Counted from the stretch's first letter, positions 51,402-62,544 are shown. The stretch is 64,000 bases of DNA from Hyphococcus aureus (GCF_042643165.1 NZ_JBHRSH010000001.1:744001-808000), one strand, 5' to 3'. Made by a program: numbers and translations. Notes: a model not told the origin generated them from the letters alone.

Positions 51402-52859
51402 ATGATGATGAAAAGGGTGGAATTATTCGCCAGAGCGCTAATCCTTTCGGCGCCTGCATTGATGCTGACGACAGGCGCCATGGCAGGAGAAAAAGAAGAC
51501 GCGGTCATAGCTAAAGTCGTTAATGCCTATGGCGGCCCTGCACTGACGAACGCGCGCTCATTACGGTTTCAGGTTGAAAGCAAAAACGCGTTTCCGGGAC
51601 AAGGCTATACATCCGGCTATGTAGAGTTCACGCCGTTGAAACAGGACATACAGTTCGACCTTGCGAATAGTCGCGCAAGCGCCGAAGCTTGGTCGTCCAA
51701 TTATAATTTTTCGTTTCACACGCGCACAGTTTCGATCGGCGACGATGTCGTTGCGGTCAACTACAACACTGGCGACTATCAACCCGCGGCTGCGCCGGAT
51801 TACTACACCGCGTTCGGCCCCAACATCCGGTCCACTGACACGCTGCTGGCCTACGAACTTTCGCAGCGGCCGGATACTGCGGAACATCTGGGCGAGCGCA
51901 CCTATCTTGGGCGTCCGCATGAGCTGATCTCTTTCGAAATTCCAAACTCGCCGCCGCTTACGCTTTATGTGGACGCAGAAAGCGGCTGGATCTCGAAAAT
52001 GGCGCGCGAAACCGCATTCGGCGATCTCAGCTACCAGTTCAGCGATCATGCAAAATCCGGCGGCGTCGGTTATGGGCGTAATTTTGAATTCTTCGTCGGT
52101 GAAGATGCAAATATCGTGAGCCTCAACCAGACGCTTTCCGTCAACACGGTGCGCGATTCGGTCTTCAGGATCGACCGCGGAGTCGACGAAGAACCGGCGC
52201 GCGTCGACACCTCAGAAATGACGGTTGACGAGATCGCGGAAGGAACGCATCTCGCCGGAACCGGCAACGCCTACACGATGTTTGTCGACGCCGGCGATTA
52301 CGTTATCGGCGTCGGCGGTTATGCCGGTCTAGCCGATCGTTTTACCGCCTACAGGGAGGCGACGGGAAGTGACAAGCCGCTGCGCTATCAGATTGTCACC
52401 CACCACCATACGGATCATTTGGGCGGCATGGCTGACGCCTTGGAGCTTGGCGCAACCTTTGTGACGCCTGCGAACGCCGTAGACAATCTTAACACCGCCG
52501 CCGGAGCCGACATTCCCGAAGACAGGCTGATGGTTCTCGACGGCGCCGCCACGATAGGCCCCGTAGAGGTGTACGACATCGCCACAAATCATGCGGAAAG
52601 CTATGCGCTGGCCTATGTCGCGCCCGGAATTGCCTTTCAGGCCGATCACTATAACGGGCTTTACGATGACGCCGTCGCGCCCGCCGGTTCGAGCGCCGTC
52701 AGTTTGAAAAACGCCATCGACGGCCTAGATCTCAACGTCGAAATGCTGCTTTCCGCACATGGGCGCAAGGCTGTTTCCTGGTCCGAGTTTGAAAGCGCCG
52801 TCAGCGCTTACAATCCGGACGGGTGCCCTTCCGGGCGGCCGATCTGCGCAAAGTCATAG
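51402..52859 (+). CDS. Exported MBL-fold metallohydrolase
   Basis: 485 aa. A signal peptide ends near GAMAGE. The C-terminal half has the metallo-beta-lactamase metal motif HHHTDHLGG, with later His and Asp residues (ATNHAESYAL; FQADHY; SAHGRK). The N-terminal half is a beta-rich domain. There are three ATGs in a row (51402, 51405, 51408) with AGAGGG at 51394-51399, so the exact first residue is uncertain. Substrate unknown. Confidence 0.85.
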   Translation: MMMKRVELFARALILSAPALMLTTGAMAGEKEDAVIAKVVNAYGGPALTNARSLRFQVESKNAFPGQGYTSGYVEFTPLKQDIQFDLANSRASAEAWSSNYNFSFHTRTVSIGDDVVAVNYNTGDYQPAAAPDYYTAFGPNIRSTDTLLAYELSQRPDTAEHLGERTYLGRPHELISFEIPNSPPLTLYVDAESGWISKMARETAFGDLSYQFSDHAKSGGVGYGRNFEFFVGEDANIVSLNQTLSVNTVRDSVFRIDRGVDEEPARVDTSEMTVDEIAEGTHLAGTGNAYTMFVDAGDYVIGVGGYAGLADRFTAYREATGSDKPLRYQIVTHHHTDHLGGMADALELGATFVTPANAVDNLNTAAGADIPEDRLMVLDGAATIGPVEVYDIATNHAESYALAYVAPGIAFQADHYNGLYDDAVAPAGSSAVSLKNAIDGLDLNVEMLLSAHGRKAVSWSEFESAVSAYNPDGCPSGRPICAKS

Positions 52860-52892
52860 ATCATGAGACGCGCCGCAACAGCGGCGCGTCCG

Positions 52893-53828
52893 TCACTCCA
52901 TCACCCGAAACAAATGCCTCACGCCGGTGGACAAAACGGCGGGATAAATGCTCGCATGGGTTTCGTCGTCAAAGACGCGCGTTTCAAGGATCAAATTGGG
53001 ATCGTCATGCGCAGCCAGAGACGCGGCGAAGGCGTTGAGATCGGAGACCATGGCGTAAGAGCGCTCCGGCTGCTCCTCCCATGAACCGACGCCCATATAG
53101 ACATAGGTTTTGCGATCAAAGGGTTCTGCGCTTTGCGCCGCCGCCAGCATCATCTTGTCGTTGAACCACAGAGACGGGCTGACGAGGATATAGCGATTGA
53201 AGATGTCGGCGTGCGACAGCAAAAGATAAGCGCCGAAAAGCCCGCCATAGGAATGGCCCACAAAGACGCGCTCGGATTGGTCGATCCGATAGCGCTCCCC
53301 GATCAGCGGCAGGATTTCCTTTGCGATCACTTCCGCGAATTTCGGTCCGCCGCCGGAGACCTTCTGATACTCCGGCCCGTAGCCGCCTTCCATGGCGTAA
53401 GCCGGCGTATAGTCGCGCGTGCGGTTCAGGCGATAGGCGTTCTTGTCGGCAGGATCGTAAGCGTAGCCGATGGAGACGATGATCATCTCCGGCGCCTGAC
53501 CGCGTTGCGCCAGATGCTGCACATGGTTCGAGACGACGGCGAACTGGTAATCGGCGTCGAGCGTGACGAGCAGCGGATAACTTTTCTCGCTCTCGTCATA
53601 GCCGTCCGGCAGCTTCACATAGAGCTCGTAGTCGACGCCGTTAGTTCTGGAGGTCAGTGGAATGACCGCCGAATTGGGGATGACATACCCCCGTGCGCTC
53701 CGTGACGGCGCCTCGGCTTCATGAAGCGCCGCCTTCGAAACACTCAGTGCGCCTGGCGCATCAGTGGCCGCTGGCGAGCAGGCCGCCAGCGCGCAGCACA
53801 AAAGAAATGACCCGAAATTCCGGAACAT
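52893..53828 (-). CDS. Lipoprotein esterase, alpha/beta-hydrolase fold
   Basis: 311 aa. Lipobox LAAC gives a lipidated Cys near residue 17. The esterase D/IroE-like hydrolase domain includes LYVKLPDGYDESEKSYPLLV and the nucleophile motif VFVGHSYGGLFGAY. The late ETHASI provides the catalytic His. Such enzymes cleave esters, including siderophore esters; no iron genes are adjacent. GGAGGA lies before the ATG. Confidence 0.87.
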   Translation of the reverse strand: MFRNFGSFLLCCALAACSPAATDAPGALSVSKAALHEAEAPSRSARGYVIPNSAVIPLTSRTNGVDYELYVKLPDGYDESEKSYPLLVTLDADYQFAVVSNHVQHLAQRGQAPEMIIVSIGYAYDPADKNAYRLNRTRDYTPAYAMEGGYGPEYQKVSGGGPKFAEVIAKEILPLIGERYRIDQSERVFVGHSYGGLFGAYLLLSHADIFNRYILVSPSLWFNDKMMLAAAQSAEPFDRKTYVYMGVGSWEEQPERSYAMVSDLNAFAASLAAHDDPNLILETRVFDDETHASIYPAVLSTGVRHLFRVME

Positions 53829-53901
53829 GATCTTCCTCCCGCGAAAACGCTACACATGTAGCAGATTCGTCAGGAGTTAAAACCAACCACGCTGAAATTT
53901 A

Positions 53902-54918
53902 TCATTCCCCGTCAGGCGCGGGCTCTTCATCGCCGACATCATTCACCGGCGCAGTCGGCCCGACATTCAATATCTGTTCGAGTTGATAAATCGTATCTTC
54001 AATCGCTTCACGCGCTTCACCGGAAGTCCGGCCTAGACTGTGCACAATGCGCAAACTGTCCAGCGCCGCCGCATACTCTTTCTTATTGATTTTTACGACA
54101 GCGCGCACCTGATGATAGGCGGAGAGTTCGGTTTCCGAAAAGCTCTCACCATATTTCTCGTAAACCTCGTCGAGAATCGCTTCTGCTTCTTCCAGCTTTT
54201 CCGGTTGCTTGCTGTAGCGTTGCGCGCGCAGGAGGTTTCGCTGCACATAACTACGCATGCGATAGTCAGCTTGCGAGCTTCGCCCCAGCATAAACGTAAT
54301 CACCGTTTGCACGCCGCGGCGGGAAACCGCCTCGCCGCCCACGGTTTTCGGACGGTATTTCCATCGGGCGACAGACTCTGTCGCGGCGTCGTTCAAACAC
54401 TTATTTGTCGATTCCAGCACTTGTATGTTTTCGGTGTCGCCCGTCGCCGATACGTCGAACCCGACCAGCACAGCCTCTTCATCTTTCGCCCGGCGCATAC
54501 ATTTTTCAGGATAGCGCGGCGGGACCCGAACGGCAGGGCGCGCATCATAATCTTCAGCCAGCGTTTCATTATCGATCACAAAAGTCAGCAAGACTTCCAT
54601 GTCCGTCTGAGACTTGCGCACGCCACCGACCCGGCGCGGTTCATATTTCCACTGGAGCGCCGCCGCGATGGAGACCGCCTCAAAACAAGGGTCGCTCGCT
54701 TCACGGACGCGCACATTCTCCACATCGCCTTGACGGGTGATGTCAAACATCAATGTTACGGATTGGGCTGGCGCGTCCGCAGGCAGTTTCGCAAAACACT
54801 CCGCCGGGTAAGGCGGCGGCGTCCGGGAAACAGGCGTCGCAGGCGTTTCTTCCTCTTGCGCCAGAACATTTCCCAACAGCGCTATCAGAACTGCAATTAC
54901 AGTCGTCACAGTTTTCAT
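53902..54918 (-). CDS. Protein with two tandem TonB C-terminal domains
   Basis: 338 aa from the ATG at 54918, with GAGGGG upstream. After a signal peptide (1-20), two TonB C-terminal domains follow at about 33-115 and 130-212. Each has a Pro-Tyr-Pro start and ends WKYEP or WKYRP, and each has a Cys pair. Residues 215-310 are helical, TPR-like. It lacks the Pro/Lys-rich spacer of TonB, and there is no ExbB/ExbD. It may be a periplasmic envelope protein rather than an energy transducer. Confidence 0.83.
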   Translation of the reverse strand: MKTVTTVIAVLIALLGNVLAQEEETPATPVSRTPPPYPAECFAKLPADAPAQSVTLMFDITRQGDVENVRVREASDPCFEAVSIAAALQWKYEPRRVGGVRKSQTDMEVLLTFVIDNETLAEDYDARPAVRVPPRYPEKCMRRAKDEEAVLVGFDVSATGDTENIQVLESTNKCLNDAATESVARWKYRPKTVGGEAVSRRGVQTVITFMLGRSSQADYRMRSYVQRNLLRAQRYSKQPEKLEEAEAILDEVYEKYGESFSETELSAYHQVRAVVKINKKEYAAALDSLRIVHSLGRTSGEAREAIEDTIYQLEQILNVGPTAPVNDVGDEEPAPDGE

Positions 54919-54993
54919 GAAAAGCCCCTCACCATCCCGCAGGGAATAGTCTAGCGCCAGAAAAAAACGGCGCAAGTTAAGGGCGGAACTGGC

Positions 54994-56793
<1,800 letters not shown>

Positions 56794-56928
56794 GAAGCGC
56801 GTCGTGCCTATGGAAAAATGAACAAACGAGCGAGGCATATAGACGGGCGGCAGGCGAGGGACAATGGCCCTTGCATAATGACTAGTGGGCAGGCGCCCCT
56901 GACAGCCCCGACCATGCCGCTTCGCCTC

Positions 56929-56965
56929 AAAAAAACCCGGCCCCTGATTTCTCGGGGGCCGGGTT
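56929..56965 (-). terminator. Intrinsic terminator of mscL
   Basis: AACCCGGCCCC (56934-56944) pairs exactly with GGGGCCGGGTT (56955-56965) across a 10-nt loop. On the minus strand the stem runs into six to seven T (complement of 56929-56935), 35 bases after the mscL stop. Confidence 0.9.
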
Positions 56966-56999
56966 TCTTCTCACTGGGTAGGGGTAGTTCGGTGTTGTT

Positions 57000-57425
57000 T
57001 TAGCCGCGCGCCTTTAACAGATCGCGAATTTCGGTCAGCAGGACCTGTTCTTTCGGCGGCTCCGGCGCGGCGGCGGGTTCTTCTTCGGCCTTTTTCTTAA
57101 GGCTGTTCATGGCTTTCACAAGCATGAACACCGCCCAGGCGACGATCAGAAACGAAATCACATTGTTGATGAAAGAGCCGTAGGCGATGACCGGCGCGCC
57201 AGCCTCTCTCGCTGCATCGAGGCTGTCATACTGAATGTCAGTCAGATTGATGAAGAGATCCGAGAAATCGATATTGCCCATCATCTTGCCGATCGGCGGC
57301 ATGATAATGTCATCTACAAGCGACTTTACGATGGTGCCGAACGCGCCGCCGATGATAATCCCGACGGCCATATCGACGACATTGCCCTTAACGGCAAAAT
57401 CCTGAAATTCTTTGATGATGCCCAT
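57000..57425 (-). CDS. mscL: Large-conductance mechanosensitive channel
   Basis: 141 aa from the ATG at 57425, with GGGAGGC upstream. It starts MGIIKEFQDFAVKGNVVDMA, the conserved MscL pore-helix start, with a second helix (VISFLIVAWAVFMLVKAMNS) and a charged C-terminal bundle. It opens at near-lytic tension. Confidence 0.97.
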   Translation of the reverse strand: MGIIKEFQDFAVKGNVVDMAVGIIIGGAFGTIVKSLVDDIIMPPIGKMMGNIDFSDLFINLTDIQYDSLDAAREAGAPVIAYGSFINNVISFLIVAWAVFMLVKAMNSLKKKAEEEPAAAPEPPKEQVLLTEIRDLLKARG

Positions 57426-57551
57426 GAAGGCCTCCCTCTCTGCCTGCTGGATCGAAGCCACCCCCGCCGTGGGATCGAATCAATTTAAGGATTGCGGTCT
57501 AAAGCGATTTGCAACCCGGGCAAAGATGAAACGGGTATCAGCCTTGGTGAT

Positions 57552-58238
57552 TTAATAGACTTTCATGATCGCCGGGAGCGGCTTCTTGATCAGCGCATGG
57601 TTGGGCACCGGCGCATCGGGCTCGGCGTGACCGGCGACGATCAGGAGATAAGGCTTCTCCGTAGCCGGACGAGCGAGTTTATCGTTCAGAAAGCTCATGG
57701 GATTGGGCGTGTGGGTCAGAACCGAAAGCCCCGCATGATGCAGGGCGGCGATCAAAAACCCGCAGGCGATGCCGACGCTCTCGTGAATATAATAGTTTTT
57801 CTTGTCCATGCCGTCTTCAACGCCGCCGCGGCGCTGGGCGAAGACGGCGATCAGCCATGGCGCAGTTTCAAGGAAAGGTTTTTGCGCATCAGTGCCGATC
57901 GGCTCCAACGCCTCCAGCCATTCCGACCCGGCGCGCCCGCCGTAAAACGCGCGTTCTTCTTCTTCCGCAGCGAGACGGATTTCCCGCTTCAAGCCGGGGT
58001 CGCCTACAAGGCCAAAAAACCATGGCTGGTGATTGGCGCCCGAGGGCGCGCGCCCGGCGGCGGCGATGCAGTTTTCCATCACCTCGCGCGGCACGGGCTG
58101 ATCGGTAAAATTACGCACGGTGTGTCGGCGGCGAATCTCATCAAAAAACTCCGCGGACCGGGCGCGCATTTCCCCGTCGCTGCGCGCAACCTGATCGCCA
58201 AGCGCCGAAAGGGCGGTAAATTTTTTTTCTGTCATCAA
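57552..58238 (-). CDS. Nitroreductase-family flavoprotein, iodotyrosine-deiodinase-like
   Basis: 228 aa. It has RRRHTVRNFTDQPVPREVME then AAGRAPSGANHQPWFF (FMN site) and later HESVGIACGFLIAALHHAGL, as in the subgroup related to iodotyrosine deiodinase. It uses FMN for reductive reactions; the substrate is unknown. Its start overlaps the stop of the DUF1579-like gene by 4 nt, so the two are co-translated. Confidence 0.87.
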   Translation of the reverse strand: MMTEKKFTALSALGDQVARSDGEMRARSAEFFDEIRRRHTVRNFTDQPVPREVMENCIAAAGRAPSGANHQPWFFGLVGDPGLKREIRLAAEEEERAFYGGRAGSEWLEALEPIGTDAQKPFLETAPWLIAVFAQRRGGVEDGMDKKNYYIHESVGIACGFLIAALHHAGLSVLTHTPNPMSFLNDKLARPATEKPYLLIVAGHAEPDAPVPNHALIKKPLPAIMKVY

Positions 58239-58846
58239 TCGTCATCTTCGTATTTGTGATGCGCATCTTTCACGTCAGTGCGCTTGCCGAAAGCCGCATC
58301 CGCCTCGTCAAACAACAGAACGCCCTCTCTGGGGATTTGTTTATAGGAAAGCCCGTCACCGTCAGACACCGTTCCATCATGCGCAACATGACTTGAGTTT
58401 ACGCGAATGGTTGCGTCACCGAAGATCGCTTCCGAGCGAACCTGGGCATATTCGGGATGGTTCATTACCTGCTCCACCGCAGTAAAGCCCGTATCTGTCG
58501 GAACAATTTCGCCGACCGTATGAAAGCCCGCCGTTGTAAAATAGTGGAAGATGTATTCCTTCGCGCCTTCATCGTAAAAAATAATGGTGCGGCCGCCATA
58601 AGTCCCGCCTTCAAGGCGATGAGTTGACTGAAAAGCGCGCCCGCCAAGGATCATGTCATAGACTGCAATGTCGACGATGGGTTTGCCGTCCGGGCCTGTT
58701 CCCTCGCCGCGCCAAGCCGTGCCCGCAAATTTCATGAAAGGCGCCATAGGTTCATAGGCGGTGGCCATTTTCTCTTCAGCGCTGGCTGCGCCTGTCATGC
58801 TGGCGACAACGAACACGAGCGCCGCGATAATCCTGCTGCTTTTCAT
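58235..58846 (-). CDS. Secreted lipocalin-like (DUF1579-type) protein
   Basis: 203 aa. A signal peptide ends near ASAEE. The rest is beta-rich (FAGTAWRGEGTGPDGKPIVD; YDEGAKEYIFHYFTTAGFHT), like DUF1579 or heme/lipid-binding barrels. The assignment is loose. GGGAGGT precedes the ATG. It forms an operon with the nitroreductase-family gene. Confidence 0.65.
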   Translation of the reverse strand: MKSSRIIAALVFVVASMTGAASAEEKMATAYEPMAPFMKFAGTAWRGEGTGPDGKPIVDIAVYDMILGGRAFQSTHRLEGGTYGGRTIIFYDEGAKEYIFHYFTTAGFHTVGEIVPTDTGFTAVEQVMNHPEYAQVRSEAIFGDATIRVNSSHVAHDGTVSDGDGLSYKQIPREGVLLFDEADAAFGKRTDVKDAHHKYEDDD

Positions 58847-58923
58847 CCTTGCACCTCCCTTGACGCCGCCGAACTATAACCGCGACCGCGCCCTGCGCAA
58901 TTCAAGCTCCCGAGAGCAACGCC

Positions 58924-59529
58924 ATGACCAAGTCTGTCGATTTCTGGTTCGATTTCGCCTCCACCTACGCCTATCTCGCCGCTGCGCGCCTGGAAGAGAC
59001 GGCGCTGGCGCGGGGCGTCGATGTGCGATGGCGGCCAATCCTGCTCGGCCCGATCTTCGCCCGGCATGGCTGGAACACGTCGCCTTTTGTCGTTTATCCC
59101 GCCAAGGGCCGGTATATGTGGCGCGATGTGGAACGGCGCGCGGCGGAGCTGGGCCGTCCTTTCAAGCGCCCCGGCCCGGATGACCCTCGGGACTTTCCGC
59201 AACACACGGTCATGGCGGCGCGAATGGCGCTTGTCGCGCTCGACTGCCCGCAAGGAAAAGACTTCTGCCGCCGTGTCTTCTTCGCCGAATTCGAAGAGGA
59301 AAAAGACATCTCCGATCCGGCGGTGTTGTTATCCATCGCGATAGACTTAGGCCTGCCTGAGGACATTCAGGAAAAAGCGACCCATCCGGAAAACAAGGCG
59401 CGCCTTCGCGCCAGCGTCGAGGAGGCGCAAGCGCTCGGCGTTTTCGGCGCGCCGAGTTTCACCGTTGGTGACGAACTTTTCTGGGGCGAAGACCGGCTCG
59501 ACACGACTTTAATCTGGGCGCGTGGTTGA
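58924..59529 (+). CDS. 2-hydroxychromene-2-carboxylate isomerase-like DsbA-family protein
   Basis: 201 aa. It starts VDFWFDFASTYAYLAA, with Ser/Ala at the thioredoxin-fold active site as in the HCCA isomerase/GST-kappa group rather than CxxC. A cis-Pro-type FGAPSFTVGDELFWGEDRL ends the fold. HCCA isomerase acts in naphthalene breakdown with glutathione; no such pathway is here, so the substrate is open. It converges on mutL, 8 nt away. Confidence 0.9.
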   Translation: MTKSVDFWFDFASTYAYLAAARLEETALARGVDVRWRPILLGPIFARHGWNTSPFVVYPAKGRYMWRDVERRAAELGRPFKRPGPDDPRDFPQHTVMAARMALVALDCPQGKDFCRRVFFAEFEEEKDISDPAVLLSIAIDLGLPEDIQEKATHPENKARLRASVEEAQALGVFGAPSFTVGDELFWGEDRLDTTLIWARG

Positions 59530-59537
59530 GGCCATTG

Positions 59538-61436
59538 TTAGCGCCGCCCAAAGAGTCGCTCGATATCAGCGAGCTTTAGTTCGACATAGGTGGGTCGTCC
59601 GTGATTGCACTGACCGGAATGGGGCGTCGCCTCCATCTGCCTGAGCAGCGCATTCATTTCCTCGACATTCAAACGCCGGCCCGACCGCACGGAGCCATGG
59701 CACGCCATGGAGGAGCAAACTTCCTCAAGCCTTTCTTTCAACGCGAGCCCCTGGCCCAGCGAGGAAAGATCGTCGGCGAGCGATTGCACCAGCCCCTTGA
59801 TATTAACCTCACCCAGCATGGCCGGGGTTTCGCGCACCATCACCGCATCGTCGCCAAAACGCTCCATCACGAGACCAAGCGATGCAAAATCATCGAGCAG
59901 CGGCTCCAGCCGGTTCGCTTCATCCGTAGTCAGATCAACAATCTCTGGCAAGAGAAGTCCCTGGCTCGGGACTTTGCCGCCGTCGAGAGCGGTTTTCATT
60001 TTCTCGTAGACAAGCCGCTCATGCGCCGCATGCTGATCGACGATCACAAGACCATCTGGCGTTTGCGCAACGATATAGGTCTCGTGCAATTGCCCGCGCG
60101 CTGCGCCCAAGGGATGCTCGCTGTCCGGCGCGTCGGATACAGCTTCAACCCGGGCGCTCGGCGCCCCGACGCTGTCGAGACCGCCCTCAAAGCCGCGCTG
60201 GCGATCTTCAAGACCCTGTCCTTCGACGGACGGCGCAAACGCCTCCCGAAAATAGGGATTGGGCCGCGGCGGCGCATAGCCGGGCCGCATCGGCGTGACG
60301 CCGGAAGACAAGCCGGGTGTTTGCGGGGCCATGCGGCCAAGGGCGTAGGAGCTGACCGTCGTCGAGGCGCGATGGCCCGCTTCGGCGAGGGCGTGACGCA
60401 AGGCGCCGATCAACAGCCCCCGCACCCCGCCGGCGTCGCGAAACCGCACTTCGGTTTTCGCCGGGTGAACATTGATGTCGACCATTTCCGCCGGGAGATC
60501 GAGAAACAGCGCCACGGCGGGGTGCCGGTCGCGGGCGAGAAAATCCGCATAGGCGCCGCGAATCGCGCCGACAATCAGCTTGTCGCGCACAGGCCGTCCG
60601 TTCACGAACAAAAACTGTTTGTCCGGAAGGCCGCGATTATAGGTCGGCAATCCTGCAAAGCCTGTCACGCGTGCGCCGTCGCGTTCGGCATTGATGGCGA
60701 GCGCATTATCGCCGAACTCCCGGCCCATGATCGCGGCGAGACGCTTCAACCGCCCCGCCTCTCCCGGCGCTTCGGCTGGCAGGTTCAACATTTTACGCCC
60801 GCCCGAGGCAAGCGTGAACGCAATTTCATGGCGCGCCATGGCGAGGCGGCGAACCGCTTCGCCCACGGCCGTCGTCTCCGCCTGATCGGATTTCAGAAAT
60901 TTCAGTCGCGCAGGCGTCGCATAAAACAGATCGCGCACTTCAATGCGCGTGCCGTGTCCGCCAAACGCCGCCGGCTGCGGCTCCGTCATGGCGCCGCCTT
61001 CAACGCTCAACGACCATGCGTCAGGCGCGCCGCCAGTCTCGACCTTTGCGCGCGAGGTGATGGAAAGCCGGGCGACAGCGCCGATGGAGGGAAGCGCCTC
61101 GCCGCGAAATCCCATGGTGGCGATATTCATGAGATCGTAATCGCCGCCGGCGCCGGGCGTCAGCTTCGACGTGGCATGACGCTCCACCGCGAGAATAAGA
61201 TCTTCATCTCCCATCCCGCAACCATCATCAATAATAGTAATGCGTGACTTTCCGCCATGCTCGATTTCGATGTCGATGCGGGTCGCGCCAGCATCAATTG
61301 CATTTTCAACGATTTCTTTGACAACCGCCGCCGGCCGTTCAATCACCTCACCTGCGGCGATGCGGTTAACCGCGCCTGGCGGCAGCCGGCGGATGCGGGA
61401 AGGGCTTTTTGAAACGGGTTCTGCGCGATTCGTCAT
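59538..61436 (-). CDS. mutL: DNA mismatch repair protein MutL
   Basis: 632 aa. The GHKL ATPase shows PAAVVKEIVENAIDAGATRI, DDGCGM and GFRGEALPSIGAV. The C-terminal domain has DQHAAHERLVYE, which fits the metal motif DQHA-X2-E-X4-E of MutL proteins with nicking activity, plus ACHGSVRSG and CNHGRP. This suggests an endonuclease-type MutL that works without MutH. The start at 61436 gives the family N-terminus. Confidence 0.96.
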   Translation of the reverse strand: MTNRAEPVSKSPSRIRRLPPGAVNRIAAGEVIERPAAVVKEIVENAIDAGATRIDIEIEHGGKSRITIIDDGCGMGDEDLILAVERHATSKLTPGAGGDYDLMNIATMGFRGEALPSIGAVARLSITSRAKVETGGAPDAWSLSVEGGAMTEPQPAAFGGHGTRIEVRDLFYATPARLKFLKSDQAETTAVGEAVRRLAMARHEIAFTLASGGRKMLNLPAEAPGEAGRLKRLAAIMGREFGDNALAINAERDGARVTGFAGLPTYNRGLPDKQFLFVNGRPVRDKLIVGAIRGAYADFLARDRHPAVALFLDLPAEMVDINVHPAKTEVRFRDAGGVRGLLIGALRHALAEAGHRASTTVSSYALGRMAPQTPGLSSGVTPMRPGYAPPRPNPYFREAFAPSVEGQGLEDRQRGFEGGLDSVGAPSARVEAVSDAPDSEHPLGAARGQLHETYIVAQTPDGLVIVDQHAAHERLVYEKMKTALDGGKVPSQGLLLPEIVDLTTDEANRLEPLLDDFASLGLVMERFGDDAVMVRETPAMLGEVNIKGLVQSLADDLSSLGQGLALKERLEEVCSSMACHGSVRSGRRLNVEEMNALLRQMEATPHSGQCNHGRPTYVELKLADIERLFGRR

Positions 61437-61638
61437 GACTGATTATGCCAAGGCGATAACGCCTCGCAAATAGGCCTGAAAAAGAGGTTTTGCACAGGCT
61501 GGCGCACCCGATTTTAATTGCACTTGCGGCGCTTCAAAAGGTACGATTGTCGCGCTGTCCTAAAACTTTTGAATAAAGGCGATGTAATTCAAGTCAGGAC
61601 TGGCGCAACAGGCTGAACTTTAGTTCCGAGGGAGAGTT

Positions 61639-62361
61639 GTGCGCAGTAATATTGATGCTTTCATCGAAGCGACGCTCCGCATCAATGACGTTGGGCGGCT
61701 TAAGCGTTACTTTGAAGCATTTATCGCTGATCTCGGTTATAATATCGTCAATTATCACGTGCTTGTTGAAGGCTTTAAGAGCGTCCCGCTGCATAAAGGG
61801 TTTCGCCTTTCGACTTTTCCAGAAGGCTATATCCGCTACTTCATCGACCATAAATGTTTTGAATTCGATCCCATCATGGACGAAGCGCGGAAACGCGGCG
61901 GCCCCATCCTCTGGAGCGACATCGCGGCAAGGCCCAATCTGACGGCAGAACAACAGGCGATGTTCGCAGCGGCGCGCGAATATAATGTGACCACTGGCGC
62001 CGCTTTCTCCATTTACGGGCGCCCCGGCGAAGTCGCCTATTTCTGCCTTGGCTCGACAGAGCGAGAGGTCGAATTCACCCGCGCACAACTGCTGGAGCTG
62101 CAAGCCATCTGCCAGCAGATGCATTTACGGTTCCACGAACTCACGCGTGACGAGAACGGCAAGCGGAAACTGTCAAAGCGAGAAACCGAGGTGCTGGAGT
62201 TGATTGCGCAAGGAAAAAGCAATCCGGTCATCAGCGCCATGCTTGGCGTCTCTCCCAACACGGTGGACACGCTGGTGCGCCGCTGCTTCGACAAGCTGGG
62301 GGTCACCTCTCGGGTGGAGGCGGCGCTGGCCGGCGTTGCCATGGGCATAATTCTGCCATAA
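61639..62361 (+). CDS. LuxR-family transcriptional regulator, autoinducer-binding type (solo 1)
   Basis: 240 aa from a GTG with GGGAGAG upstream. The autoinducer-binding domain covers about 15-165 and the LuxR HTH about 172-225 (LSKRETEVLELIAQGKSN; SPNTVDTLVRRCFDKLGVTS). Aligned with TraR, the pocket keeps Asp70, Pro71, Trp85 and Gly113, but Trp57 becomes Tyr and Tyr61 becomes Phe. No LuxI synthase is in the window, so it is a LuxR solo; its ligand may be a foreign or non-standard signal. It is followed by a second LuxR. Confidence 0.9.
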   Translation: MRSNIDAFIEATLRINDVGRLKRYFEAFIADLGYNIVNYHVLVEGFKSVPLHKGFRLSTFPEGYIRYFIDHKCFEFDPIMDEARKRGGPILWSDIAARPNLTAEQQAMFAAAREYNVTTGAAFSIYGRPGEVAYFCLGSTEREVEFTRAQLLELQAICQQMHLRFHELTRDENGKRKLSKRETEVLELIAQGKSNPVISAMLGVSPNTVDTLVRRCFDKLGVTSRVEAALAGVAMGIILP

Positions 62362-62380
62362 ACATGGAATAATATATTAG

Positions 62381-62400
62381 TGTCCCGTGATTATGGGACA
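62381..62400. promoter_or_regulatory. 20-bp palindrome between the two luxR genes (lux-box-like)
   Basis: TGTCCC-GTGATTAT-GGGACA is a perfect 6+6 inverted repeat of 20 bp, the size of a lux box, 20 bases after the first luxR stop and 145 bases before the second start. No T-run follows, so it is more likely an operator than a terminator. Binding by either LuxR protein is inferred. Confidence 0.5.
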
Positions 62401-62449
62401 TACAAGCCTTTACGCTTCGCGTATGAGGCTGCCAGATCCTGAAAAACCG

Positions 62450-62464
62450 TTAACCTGCTTTTAA
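62450..62464 (-). promoter_or_regulatory. CtrA-type box before the second luxR
   Basis: On the minus strand it reads TTAA-AAGCAGG-TTAAC, an exact CtrA consensus; the plus strand gives TTAA-CCTGCTT-TTAA. It lies 80 bases upstream of the second luxR start. It would link the LuxR locus to the cell cycle; inferred. Confidence 0.55.
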
Positions 62465-62544
62465 GGAACAGAGCCATCTCCGGTTCCCTGTACACATCCG
62501 CCCTCGCTTCACTCATAGCCGACTGCGAGGATAAAGAGACAGTC

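Noticed and set aside
59601..61247. A 548-codon open frame on the plus strand
   Set aside because: It lies wholly antisense to mutL, whose protein has every expected motif. Its Arg/His-rich translation has no known domain, as expected of a shadow frame in GC-rich DNA.
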